Shown piece by piece: positions 51,847-59,546 of a DNA stretch of 64,000 nucleotides (the stretch's first letter is position 1; each line of letters opens with the position of its first letter). Location: the NCBI RefSeq assembly GCF_028682635.1, contig NZ_JANHLK010000016.1, positions 88,989 through 152,988 on the forward strand. The letters are read 5' to 3'. The notes beneath the pieces were generated by a model. That model did no database searches and was not told the origin of the DNA. It worked only from the letters and a program-made list of their open reading frames with translations. The position numbers and the translations under genes are program-made. This DNA comes from Pseudomonas putida. Lineage in GTDB: Bacteria > Pseudomonadota > Gammaproteobacteria > Pseudomonadales > Pseudomonadaceae.

Positions 51847-53238
51847 TCAGGTCTCGTGGCGCAGATGGAAGGATTTGGCGCGGGTCAGGTGGTCATAGCC
51901 CATGGGCGACAGGGTGACGCCGCGCCCACTGTTCTTCACCCCGGTCCAGGCCAGGGCCGGGTCCAGGTAATCGCAGCGATTCATGAACAGGGTGCCGGTG
52001 TCGATCTCGTCGCCCAGGCGTTCGGCGGCGACCAGGTCCCGGGTCCAGATCGACGCGCTGAGGCCGAACTCGCTGTCGTTCATCAGGGCGATGGCTTCTT
52101 CGTCGCTGTCCACCGGCATGATGCCGACCACCGGCCCGAAGCTTTCATCACGCATCACCGACATCTGATGATTGACCTCGACCAACACCTGCGGGGCGAG
52201 GTAGGCGCTGCCCGGCAAGTCGGCGGCAAAGGCATGCGGGTCGATCAGCGCCTTCGCGCCCAGGGCCTGCGCATCGGCAATCTGCCCGCGGACGAAATCC
52301 GCCGCGCCCGGACTCACCAGCGGGCCGAGGGTGGTGGCTTCGTCCAGCGGGTTACCGAGTACGTACTGACGGGTCAATTCGGCGAAGCGATCGACAAAGG
52401 CCGGGTAGATTTTCCGGTCGACGTAGATACGCTCCACGGCGCAGCAGCTCTGCCCGGAATTGAAGAAACTGCCGTCCACCAGGTTCTCCACCGCATGCTC
52501 GAGGTTGGCATCGGCCCGCACGTAGGCCGGGTCCTTGCCACCGAGCTCAAGGCCCACGCGCAGGAAATCCTCGACCGCAGAGCGTTGCATTTCCAGGCCG
52601 GCCGCCACTGAGCCGGTGAAGTTCACCTGCTGCACCTGTCCGGAGCCGATGACCACCCCGGTATGGATGTGACTGAGCAGCAGGTTCTGGAACAGCCCTT
52701 CAGGCAGGTTGGCGCGGCGCATGGCCTCGGCAAAACGCTCGCCCACCAGCAGGGTTTGCGAAGCGTGCTTGAGGATGACGCTGTTGCCGGCCATCAGCGC
52801 CGGAATGATCGTATTCACTGCGGTGAGGTAGGGGTAATTCCACGGTGCGACCACCAGCACGGTACCCATTGGCTCGCGTTTGATATAGCGGCGAAAACCC
52901 GTGAGCGGATCGGCTTCGAGCGCCGCCAGGGCCTGCGGCGCAATGGCAATCATGTGCCGGGCACGCTCTTCGAAGCCGCGCAGCTCGCCGGCGCCATAAC
53001 GCACCGGTCGACCCATTTGCCAGGCCAGTTCCGGGACGATTTCATCCTTCATGGCCAGCATCGCGTCCACCGCGGCGCTGCAAAAAGCCGCGCGTTCGCT
53101 CACTGGCCGGCGCTTCCATTGCGCCTGGGCGGCTGTGGCCGCCGCCAATGCCTGCTCGATTTGCACGATGTCGGCGTACTGGCGCTCGGCGAAGACCCGG
53201 CCATCGACCGGCGAGATGATTTGAACAGTGTTGGTCAT
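51847..53238 (-). CDS. Aldehyde dehydrogenase
   Basis: 463-aa NAD(P)-dependent aldehyde dehydrogenase. Landmarks: VVAPWNYPYLTAVNTIIPALMAGNSVILK (about 135-163), GSVAAGLEMQR, catalytic Glu in GLELGGKDPAYV (about 238-249) and catalytic Cys in FNSGQSCCAVERIYV (about 270). The true start is ATG 53238; a longer open frame reaching 53484 runs antiparallel to nothing useful and overlaps the end of the synthetase-like gene. Lies 7 bp after that gene. Expected to oxidise the aldehyde made by the adjacent alcohol dehydrogenase. Confidence 0.93.
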   Translation of the reverse strand: MTNTVQIISPVDGRVFAERQYADIVQIEQALAAATAAQAQWKRRPVSERAAFCSAAVDAMLAMKDEIVPELAWQMGRPVRYGAGELRGFEERARHMIAIAPQALAALEADPLTGFRRYIKREPMGTVLVVAPWNYPYLTAVNTIIPALMAGNSVILKHASQTLLVGERFAEAMRRANLPEGLFQNLLLSHIHTGVVIGSGQVQQVNFTGSVAAGLEMQRSAVEDFLRVGLELGGKDPAYVRADANLEHAVENLVDGSFFNSGQSCCAVERIYVDRKIYPAFVDRFAELTRQYVLGNPLDEATTLGPLVSPGAADFVRGQIADAQALGAKALIDPHAFAADLPGSAYLAPQVLVEVNHQMSVMRDESFGPVVGIMPVDSDEEAIALMNDSEFGLSASIWTRDLVAAERLGDEIDTGTLFMNRCDYLDPALAWTGVKNSGRGVTLSPMGYDHLTRAKSFHLRHET

Positions 53239-53245
53239 GGTGCTC

Positions 53246-54619
53246 TCAGTAGCGCTCGAAGCCGCGCTGCAGTTCCCAGTCGGTGATGCGCCGGTCGTAT
53301 TCTTTCTGTTCCCATTCGGCGGTGTGCACGTAGTGGTCGACCACCTCGTCGCCGAAGGCCTCGCGCAACATGCTTGAGCCTTGCAGTGCGGCACTGGCCT
53401 CGCGCAGGGTCTTGGAGACTTCTGGCAGATGCTCGTCAACGTAGGCATCGCCCTCGAAAGGCGCGGCGAGTTCGAGTTTTTCATCGATGCCCGCCAACCC
53501 GGCGGCGATCAGCGCGGCGAAGGCCAGGTAAGGGTTGAGGTCGGCACCGCCGATGCGGCATTCGATGCGGATCGACTTGCTGGCCTCGGCGCACAGGCGA
53601 AAACCGGCGGTGCGATTGTCCCGGCTCCAGACTGCACGGGTAGGGGCGAAGGTGCCGGCCTGGAAGCGCTTGTAGGAGTTGATGTAGGGCGCGAGGAAAC
53701 AGGTGATGTCGTTGGCGTACTTGAGCTGTCCGGCCACCCAGGAACGCATCAGTTTCGACATGCCGAACTCGGCCTTGGCGTCGAAGAACAACGGCTTTTT
53801 GGCGTTCTTGTCCCACAGCGAATTGTGGATGTGGCTGCTGGAACCGGCGGCGTCATAGCGCCACTTGGCCATGAAGGTGATCGCCTTGCCCTGGAGTTGG
53901 GCGATCTCCTTGCACGCATGCTTGATGATGACGTGACGGTCGGCCATGGTCATGGCGTCGGCGTAGCGGATGTTGATTTCTTCCTGGCCGGGTCCCCATT
54001 CACCCTTGGAGTTTTCCACCGGGATGCCGCTGGCCTGCAGGTGCTTGCGGATCGCCCGCAGCACCGGCTCCTCGCGGGTGGTCTGCAGGATGTTGTAATC
54101 CTCGATGTAGTGCCCGGCGGTCTTCGGCTTGTGATAGTTGCGCCTGTGGATGGCCTCGTAGCTCTCGTCGAACAGGTAGAACTCCAGTTCCGAGGCGAAC
54201 ATGCCGGTGTAGCCGCGTTCACGCAGGCGCTCGACCTGTTTTTTCAGGATCGCCCGCGGGCTGTGGGGCAGGTCCTGGCGATGGTGATGGTCGAGCACAT
54301 CGCACAGCACCAGCGCCGTGCACTCGAGCCAGGGTACCTTGCGCAAGGTGCGCATGTCGGGCTTGAGCACGAAGTCGCCGTAGCCCTTGCTCCAGCTGGC
54401 GGCGGCATAACCCGGCACCGGCTCCATGTCGATGTCGTCGGCCAGCAGGTAATTGCAGCAGTGGGTTTCTTCATGGCCGCTGTCGATGAAAAACTCGACC
54501 TGGAAACGCTTGCCCACCAGGCGGCCCTGCATGTCGACCATGCACACCAGGACAGTATCGATTTCGCCAGAGGCGGCAGCACGCTTGAGTTGGTCAAAAC
54601 TGAGTAACGGCTCGGTCAT
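53246..54619 (-). CDS. Glutamine synthetase-like gamma-glutamylamide synthetase
   Basis: 457-aa GS-family ligase, resembling PuuA/GlnT-type gamma-glutamylpolyamine or gamma-glutamylamide synthetases rather than GlnA. Family sites: SELEFYLFDESYEAIHRRNYH, metal/glutamate motif SKGEWGPGQEEINIRYADA (about 210-228), GSSSHIHNSLWD (about 268), APTRAVWSRDNRTAGFR (about 340) and RIGGADLNPYLAFAA. Start ATG 54619 has AGGA 8 bp upstream; the longer frame to 54718 lacks one. As first gene of the set it would add glutamate to an amine at the cost of ATP, which protects the amine while the alcohol and aldehyde dehydrogenases act. Confidence 0.88.
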   Translation of the reverse strand: MTEPLLSFDQLKRAAASGEIDTVLVCMVDMQGRLVGKRFQVEFFIDSGHEETHCCNYLLADDIDMEPVPGYAAASWSKGYGDFVLKPDMRTLRKVPWLECTALVLCDVLDHHHRQDLPHSPRAILKKQVERLRERGYTGMFASELEFYLFDESYEAIHRRNYHKPKTAGHYIEDYNILQTTREEPVLRAIRKHLQASGIPVENSKGEWGPGQEEINIRYADAMTMADRHVIIKHACKEIAQLQGKAITFMAKWRYDAAGSSSHIHNSLWDKNAKKPLFFDAKAEFGMSKLMRSWVAGQLKYANDITCFLAPYINSYKRFQAGTFAPTRAVWSRDNRTAGFRLCAEASKSIRIECRIGGADLNPYLAFAALIAAGLAGIDEKLELAAPFEGDAYVDEHLPEVSKTLREASAALQGSSMLREAFGDEVVDHYVHTAEWEQKEYDRRITDWELQRGFERY

Positions 54620-54835
54620 CACGGCAATCCTGCGCAAATTGTCTGGGCCAGTCTGAGATAGCTGTTGCAGACGCTCTCCAGAAAAACCAACAACTGCCGC
54701 CGCGAGCATCAAGGGCAATAAGCTGACGTAAGCTTAGCCTACTGTCGCTTTTCGCAAGTTTTTGCTGTGAAGGCTTTGTTAGCCTCTTACAGTCGTTGAA
54801 TGGCTACTTTCGAATCCTGGAAGAGGAGGGGCGGC

Positions 54836-55222
54836 ATGCAGCAATTTACGGGTGGTTGTCTGTGTGGCGATGTCCGGCTTGTGGCGTCGGGGCAACCTTA
54901 TCGGGTAGGCCTTTGCCACTGCCTGGACTGTCGCAAGCATCACGGGGCGCTCTTTTACGCCTCGGCGATATTCCCCGAGGACGCGGTGACGATCGAGGGC
55001 GAAACCCGGGACTACGCCGGGCGGCATTTCTGCCCTCGCTGTGGCTCGTCGGTGTATGCCCGTAGCGATGACGAAATTGAAGTGAACCTGGGTTCATTCG
55101 ATGCGCCCGACCAGTTCATGCCCACCTACGAATGCTGGACGGTGCGTCGCGAGGCCTGGTTACCGGAGTTCCCGCTTGCTCGGCACTATAAGAGGGATCG
55201 AGAGGGCAGCGGTCGTCTGTAG
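54836..55222 (+). CDS. GFA/CENP-V-family zinc protein
   Basis: 128-aa protein of the glutathione-dependent formaldehyde-activating fold. Zinc motifs: GGCLCGDVRL (about 6-15), CHCLDCRKHHG (about 28-38) and HFCPRCGSSVY (about 68-78), seven to eight cysteines in the family arrangement. ATG 54836 was chosen for the near-perfect GAGGAGGGG site; an in-frame ATG at 54800 has none. The TAG stop lies in the first unit of the following REP array (CGTCTGTAG). Many members have no demonstrated activity; function open. Confidence 0.9.
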   Translation: MQQFTGGCLCGDVRLVASGQPYRVGLCHCLDCRKHHGALFYASAIFPEDAVTIEGETRDYAGRHFCPRCGSSVYARSDDEIEVNLGSFDAPDQFMPTYECWTVRREAWLPEFPLARHYKRDREGSGRL

Positions 55223-55545
55223 GAGCTGGCTTGCCAGCGAAGGCGGCGTATCAGCCACCCGTGATGTTGGATGTGCCGGCCTCATCGCTGGCAAGCCAGC
55301 TCCTACAGGTGCCCGCAGCGCACACAAAAGCTGTGTATGGCACAAATCCTGTAGCGAAGGCGGCGTATCAGCCACCCGTGATGTTGGATGTGCCGGCCTC
55401 ATCGCTGGCAAGCCAGCTCCTACAGGTGCCCGCAGCGCACACAAAAGCTGTGTATGGCACAAATCCTGTAGGAGCTGGCTTGTCGGGTCGCCGCATCGCA
55501 GCGAAAGCGGCATATCAGTCACCCGTGATTTTGGGAGGTGTCCGT
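55219..55545. repeat. REP tandem array 5: 3 units, basic length 132 bp
   Basis: Units start at 55219, 55351 and 55468. The first is complete (132 bp); the second lacks 15 bp of its head (gtagcgaagg instead of the full head), giving 117 bp; the third has the variant loop cttgtcgggtcgccgcatcg seen also in array 1. Spacer: gtgcccgcagcgcacacaaaagctgtgtatggcacaaatcct. About 90 bp of non-repeated sequence follows before the symporter gene. Confidence 0.9.
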
Positions 55546-55636
55546 TAGGCGCTATCTCCTGGCTTATTAGCGTTAGCCGGCAATCGGCCGGCGCGCTAGA
55601 GTGGTCACAACGCTCCCGGCCGCCTGGATAACCCTC

Positions 55637-56635
55637 ATGACCCGCCCCCGTTTCTTGCCCGACAACTTCACCCTGACCCTGGTCGGCGTGGTCCTGCTCG
55701 CCAGCCTGCTGCCCGCCAGTGGCCAGGTGGCCGTAGGCTTTGGCTGGTTGACCAACAGCGCCATCGCCCTGCTGTTTTTCCTCCACGGCGCCAAACTGTC
55801 CCGCGAATCGATCATTGCCGGTGCCGGCCACTGGCGCCTGCACTTGCTGGTGTTCGGCCTGACCTTCGTCCTGTTCCCGCTGCTCGGCCTGGCGCTCAAG
55901 CCCTTGCTGTCACCGATGATCGGCGCCGACCTGTACATGGGCATGCTCTACCTCTGCGCACTGCCGGCCACAGTGCAGTCGGCGATTGCCTTTACCTCCC
56001 TGGCGCGAGGCAACATCCCGGCGGCGATTTGCAGCGCGGCGGCGTCCAGTCTGTTCGGGATCTTCCTCACGCCGTTGCTGGTGACCTTGCTGCTGGACGT
56101 GCACGGCGATGGGGGCTCGACCCTCGATGCGATCGTGAAGATCAGCGTGCAGTTGTTGTTGCCCTTCATTGCCGGGCAGATCGCGCGGCGCTGGATCGGC
56201 GCCTGGGTGGCGCGCAACAAGAGCTGGCTGAAATTTGTCGACCAGGGCTCGATCCTGCTGGTGGTGTACGGTGCTTTCAGCGAAGCGGTGATCGAAGGCA
56301 TCTGGCACCAGATCCCGTTGCGCGACCTGGCCGGGCTGGTGGTCGCCTGCTGCGTGGTGCTGGGGCTGGTGCTGGTGGCCTCCACCGTGCTGGGCAAGGC
56401 CTTGGGTTTCAATCAGCAAGACCGCATCACCATCCTCTTCTGTGGCTCGAAGAAAAGCCTGGCCACGGGCGTGCCGATGGCCCAGGTGCTGTTCGCCGGC
56501 AGCACCATCGGCGTGTTGATCCTGCCGCTGATGTTGTTCCACCAGATCCAGCTCATGGTCTGCGCGGTGCTGGCCCAGCGCTTCGCCAATCGCCCGGAAT
56601 CGGTGCCCGAACTGATGGGGCAGGTCGACCCTTGA
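55637..56635 (+). CDS. SBF-like bile-acid:sodium symporter family protein
   Basis: 332-aa membrane protein with about ten helices, of the YfeH/SBF-like family (PF13593 type). The patterns FLPDNFTLTLVGVVLLASLLPASGQ, FFLHGAKLSRESIIAG, LCALPATVQSAIAFTSLARGN and FCGSKKSLATGVPMAQVLF are characteristic. Start ATG 55637 is preferred to an upstream GTG at 55601, though the ribosome site (GGAT) is weak. A Na+-coupled uptake role is inferred from family; substrate unknown. Confidence 0.9.
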   Translation: MTRPRFLPDNFTLTLVGVVLLASLLPASGQVAVGFGWLTNSAIALLFFLHGAKLSRESIIAGAGHWRLHLLVFGLTFVLFPLLGLALKPLLSPMIGADLYMGMLYLCALPATVQSAIAFTSLARGNIPAAICSAAASSLFGIFLTPLLVTLLLDVHGDGGSTLDAIVKISVQLLLPFIAGQIARRWIGAWVARNKSWLKFVDQGSILLVVYGAFSEAVIEGIWHQIPLRDLAGLVVACCVVLGLVLVASTVLGKALGFNQQDRITILFCGSKKSLATGVPMAQVLFAGSTIGVLILPLMLFHQIQLMVCAVLAQRFANRPESVPELMGQVDP

Positions 56636-56756
56636 TGGTAAGTCGCTGTTTTAAAATAAAATAATTGGGCGAGGGGGTTCCCAGACGGCAAGAATGTTGG
56701 TAAATTGCCGCCCATTCCTGCTGAGGGCCTTCCCCGGCTCTCCAGGCAGCAGCTAC

Positions 56757-56831
56757 AGGGGCGTCGCCAAGCGGTAAGGCAGCAGGTTTTGATCCTGCCA
56801 TGCGTTGGTTCGAATCCAGCCGCCCCTGCCA
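56757..56831 (+). tRNA. tRNA-Gln (anticodon TTG)
   Basis: 75 nt with CCA encoded. Acceptor arms AGGGGCG/CGCCCCT pair fully, D-arm GCCAAGCGGTAAGGC, anticodon arm CAGG-TTTTGAT-CCTG with TTG, T-arm GGTTCGAATCC. Discriminator G. No integrase or attachment-site duplication is seen beside it. Confidence 0.95.
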
Positions 56832-56840
56832 TATTTCTGA

Positions 56841-56875
56841 TAAGCAGCACTCGCGCACTTCGCGGGTGCTGCTTA
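56841..56875 (+). terminator. Terminator-like hairpin after tRNA-Gln
   Basis: TAAGCAGCACTCGCG-CACTT-CGCGGGTGCTGCTTA: a stem of about 15 bp with one mismatch, 9 bp after the tRNA, followed by TTGCATT, a weak T-tract. Confidence 0.7.
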
Positions 56876-57152
56876 TTGCATTCTGTTCATCCCCTCCGTA
56901 ACAAAACACCTTCCCGCCGCACAACCTCCTTTGCAGGTTCGTTCCTCGATCCCGTTTGCGCGTGATGGCGAGTGGATATCTGCAAGAAGCCGATTATGCT
57001 CAATGAAACCTTGCAGCGATGCGAGGCCGTCAGCCTGTGTGCATGCTTTGCGCAATCCGTAATCCAATGACATCAGCCCCAGGGCCAGGGTGCGGCAACA
57101 AGAAGGTAGTGGGGTACTCCGGCCTATAACAAGAGAAAGACGGAGAAGACTC
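56876..57152. other. Intergenic, promoter region of the symporter gene
   Basis: About 277 bp with no gene. ACGGAGAAGACTC before 57153 is the ribosome site. Nothing else was recognised. Confidence 0.4.
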
Positions 57153-58829
57153 ATGGCCGCAATCGACAACACCACCGCGGGCAACACGCCTCACCACGGC
57201 ATCACCAAGGAGGAGCGCAAGGTTATTTTTGCCTCGTCCCTGGGCACCGTGTTCGAATGGTACGACTTCTACCTTTATGGCTCCCTCGCCGCGATCATTG
57301 CCAAGCACTTTTTCGCCGGCGTCAACGAGACCACGTCCTTCATCTTTGCCTTGCTCGCGTTCGCCGCCGGCTTCGCCGTACGCCCCTTCGGTGCCATCGT
57401 GTTCGGTCGACTGGGCGACATGATCGGGCGCAAGCACACCTTCCTGATCACCATCGTGATCATGGGTGTCTCCACGGCGATCGTCGGCTTCCTGCCCGGC
57501 TACGCGACCATCGGCGTGGCCGCGCCGATCATCCTGATCACCCTGCGCCTGTTGCAAGGGCTGGCCCTGGGTGGCGAGTACGGCGGGGCGGCGACGTATG
57601 TGGCCGAACATGCACCCAAAGGCAAGCGCGGCTATTTCACCTCGTGGATCCAGACCACCGCGACCCTCGGCCTGTTCCTTTCGCTGCTGGTGATCCTCGC
57701 CTGTCGCACCGTGCTTGGCACCGAAGCGTTCGAAGCCTGGGGCTGGCGGATTCCCTTCCTGCTGTCGATCCTGCTGCTGATCGTTTCGGTGTACATCCGC
57801 CTGCAGCTCAGCGAGTCGCCGGTGTTCCTGAAAATGAAGGCCGAGGGCAAGTCCTCCAAGGCGCCGCTGACCGAATCCTTCGCCCGCTGGGACAACCTCA
57901 AGATCGTGATCATGGCGCTGCTCGGCGGTACCGCCGGCCAGGCCGTCGTCTGGTACACCGGGCAGTTCTACGCGTTGTTCTTCCTGCTGCAGACGCTCAA
58001 GATCGACGCGCAGACGGCCAACCTGCTGATCGCCGGTTCGCTGCTGATCGGCACGCCGTTCTTCGTCATCTTCGGGAGCCTGTCCGACCGCATCGGGCGC
58101 AAGGGCATCATCATGGCCGGCTGCATCCTCGCGGCGCTGACCTACTTCCCGATCTTCCATGCGTTGACGCAGTACGGTAACCCCGACGTGTTCATCGCAC
58201 AGGAGAAGAACCCGGTCACGGTGATCGCCGATCCAGACCAGTGCTCGTTCCAGTTCGACCCGGTGGGCAAGGCCAAATTCACCAGCTCCTGCGACCTGGC
58301 CAAGACCGTGTTGGCCAAACGGGCCATACCCTACAAGAACGAGAAGGCCGCCCCGGGCACTGTCGCGCAGGTGCGCATCGGCGACAAAGTGATCCCCAGC
58401 TTCGAAGGCACCGGCATGCCGGCCGCCGACTTCAAGACCCGCAACGACGCCTTCGTCGCGACCCTGGGCACCTCCCTCAAGGAAGCCGGCTACCCCGAGA
58501 AGGCCGACCCGGCCAAGACCAACTACCCGATGGTGCTGCTGCTCCTGACCATCCTGGTGATCTACGTGACCATGGTCTACGGCCCGATCGCCGCTTGGCT
58601 GGTGGAACTCTTCCCGGCGCGTATCCGCTACACCTCGATGTCACTGCCATACCACATCGGCAACGGCTGGTTCGGCGGCTTTCTGCCGACGGTGGCCTTC
58701 GCCATGGTCGCGGCCACGGGCGATATCTATTATGGGCTGTGGTATCCGATCGTCATCGCGGTGATGACGGCGATCCTGGGTATCTTCTTCATGCCGGAAA
58801 CCAAGGATCGGGAGATTCATCACACCTGA
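57153..58829 (+). CDS. MFS metabolite:H+ symporter with an extra-cytoplasmic insert
   Basis: 558-aa major facilitator protein of the MHS group (ShiA/KgtP/ProP-like). TVFEWYDFYLYGSLAAIIAKHFF, RPFGAIVFGRLGDMIGRKHTFL, LQGLALGGEYGGAATYVAEHAP and GSLSDRIGRKGIIMAG are group signatures. Between two late helices, about residues 347-455, lies an extra hydrophilic region with two Cys (CSFQFDPVGKAKFTSSCDL) and a beta-rich part (VAQVRIGDKVIPSFEG). It makes the protein about 110 residues longer than KgtP. Start ATG 57153 was chosen for GGAGAAGACTC. Substrate unknown; an organic acid is likely by family. Confidence 0.9.
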   Translation: MAAIDNTTAGNTPHHGITKEERKVIFASSLGTVFEWYDFYLYGSLAAIIAKHFFAGVNETTSFIFALLAFAAGFAVRPFGAIVFGRLGDMIGRKHTFLITIVIMGVSTAIVGFLPGYATIGVAAPIILITLRLLQGLALGGEYGGAATYVAEHAPKGKRGYFTSWIQTTATLGLFLSLLVILACRTVLGTEAFEAWGWRIPFLLSILLLIVSVYIRLQLSESPVFLKMKAEGKSSKAPLTESFARWDNLKIVIMALLGGTAGQAVVWYTGQFYALFFLLQTLKIDAQTANLLIAGSLLIGTPFFVIFGSLSDRIGRKGIIMAGCILAALTYFPIFHALTQYGNPDVFIAQEKNPVTVIADPDQCSFQFDPVGKAKFTSSCDLAKTVLAKRAIPYKNEKAAPGTVAQVRIGDKVIPSFEGTGMPAADFKTRNDAFVATLGTSLKEAGYPEKADPAKTNYPMVLLLLTILVIYVTMVYGPIAAWLVELFPARIRYTSMSLPYHIGNGWFGGFLPTVAFAMVAATGDIYYGLWYPIVIAVMTAILGIFFMPETKDREIHHT

Positions 58830-58916
58830 AATCTGTTGGAGCCAGCGGCGCGGCTGTCCGCCGCCCGCTCGCTCCTTCAGCCAAGGCGTAGGAAATCGCC
58901 TTCTGATGTTCACTCT

Positions 58917-58955
58917 GAAGGAGCTGCTGCAGGCTGCGATCTTTTGATCTTTTGC
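58917..58955. repeat. Single REP-like palindrome
   Basis: aaggagctgctgcaggctgcgatcttttgatc, the inverted relative of the element at 2168. It lies between the symporter gene and the frameshifted gene at 58991. Confidence 0.55.
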
Positions 58956-58990
58956 TAGCCTGTTCGGCTTCTATCGAGGCTTCTCTTGAT

Positions 58991-59451
58991 TCAATGCGTT
59001 TGCCCAGTGCTCGAATCACCTTGGCTAACGATAATCGCATTGTCCTTGCTGATTGTTTGCTGGAGGTTTTGGCCGGTGACTTCCCTGACCTGTCCGTCGT
59101 GTGCGTACGTTACTTCGACATGGCCGCCACCAACAAAATCTATGCGAAAAATACGCGTCTGATCCTGTGTTCGCACAGCAAATGATTCGATCTCAGACAA
59201 GTTCCTGATCCCTATTGACTTAGGGACAAGATTTTCGATGGTCACACTACCATCCCGCATGACCATCGTTGCCCCGTCCGGGCGAGTGACTTTCATGCCG
59301 CCCTCAATTTTTTCGATGACGTGACCATAAACCTGACCGCCAAGGACCTTACTTCGTCGTCTAGGTGAAGTACACTTTTACCCGCTGGCACCTCTGTTTC
59401 CGGCGTATGTATCTCGAACGTTATTTTATCGTCTGCTTCATGCTTGCTCAT
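58991..59451 (-). pseudogene. Frameshifted small gene behind the T6SS immunity gene
   Basis: Two adjacent readings on the minus strand. The first starts at ATG 59451 with a very good ribosome site (AAGGAG) and encodes 52 aa (MSKHEADDKITFEIHTPETEVPAGKSVLHLDDEV...) to TGA at 59293. The second is 101 aa from ATG 59296 (MKVTRPDGATMVMRDGSVTIENL...STGQTH). Upstream of 59296 the second frame stays protein-like (KVLGGQVYGHVIEKIEGG), while the first frame becomes odd (RSLAVRFMVTSSKKLRAA). This fits one original gene of about 153 codons with an indel near 59340-59360, or a real pair with a 4-bp ATGA overlap. A run of six A at about 59311-59316 would allow a -1 slip. Beta-rich, soluble, no signal. Family not recognised; position suggests a T6SS accessory or second immunity gene. 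Confidence 0.6.
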
Positions 59452-59546
59452 TATGCTGCTCCTTTTTAGTTGCCGGAATTGGCGGTGTTGTTTCTAAGGT
59501 GTGAGTCGTGCGTGTTACCAGTTGCACCCTGCCCATCAGGAAATAC

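Noticed and set aside
51847..53484. Longer start for the aldehyde dehydrogenase (545 aa)
   Set aside because: The additional 82 residues overlap the end of the synthetase-like gene and have no homology-like features. ATG 53238 starts with the normal family N-terminus.
56757..56875. tRNA-Gln as the attachment site of a genomic island
   Set aside because: There is no integrase nearby and no duplicated tRNA 3' end was found in the window.
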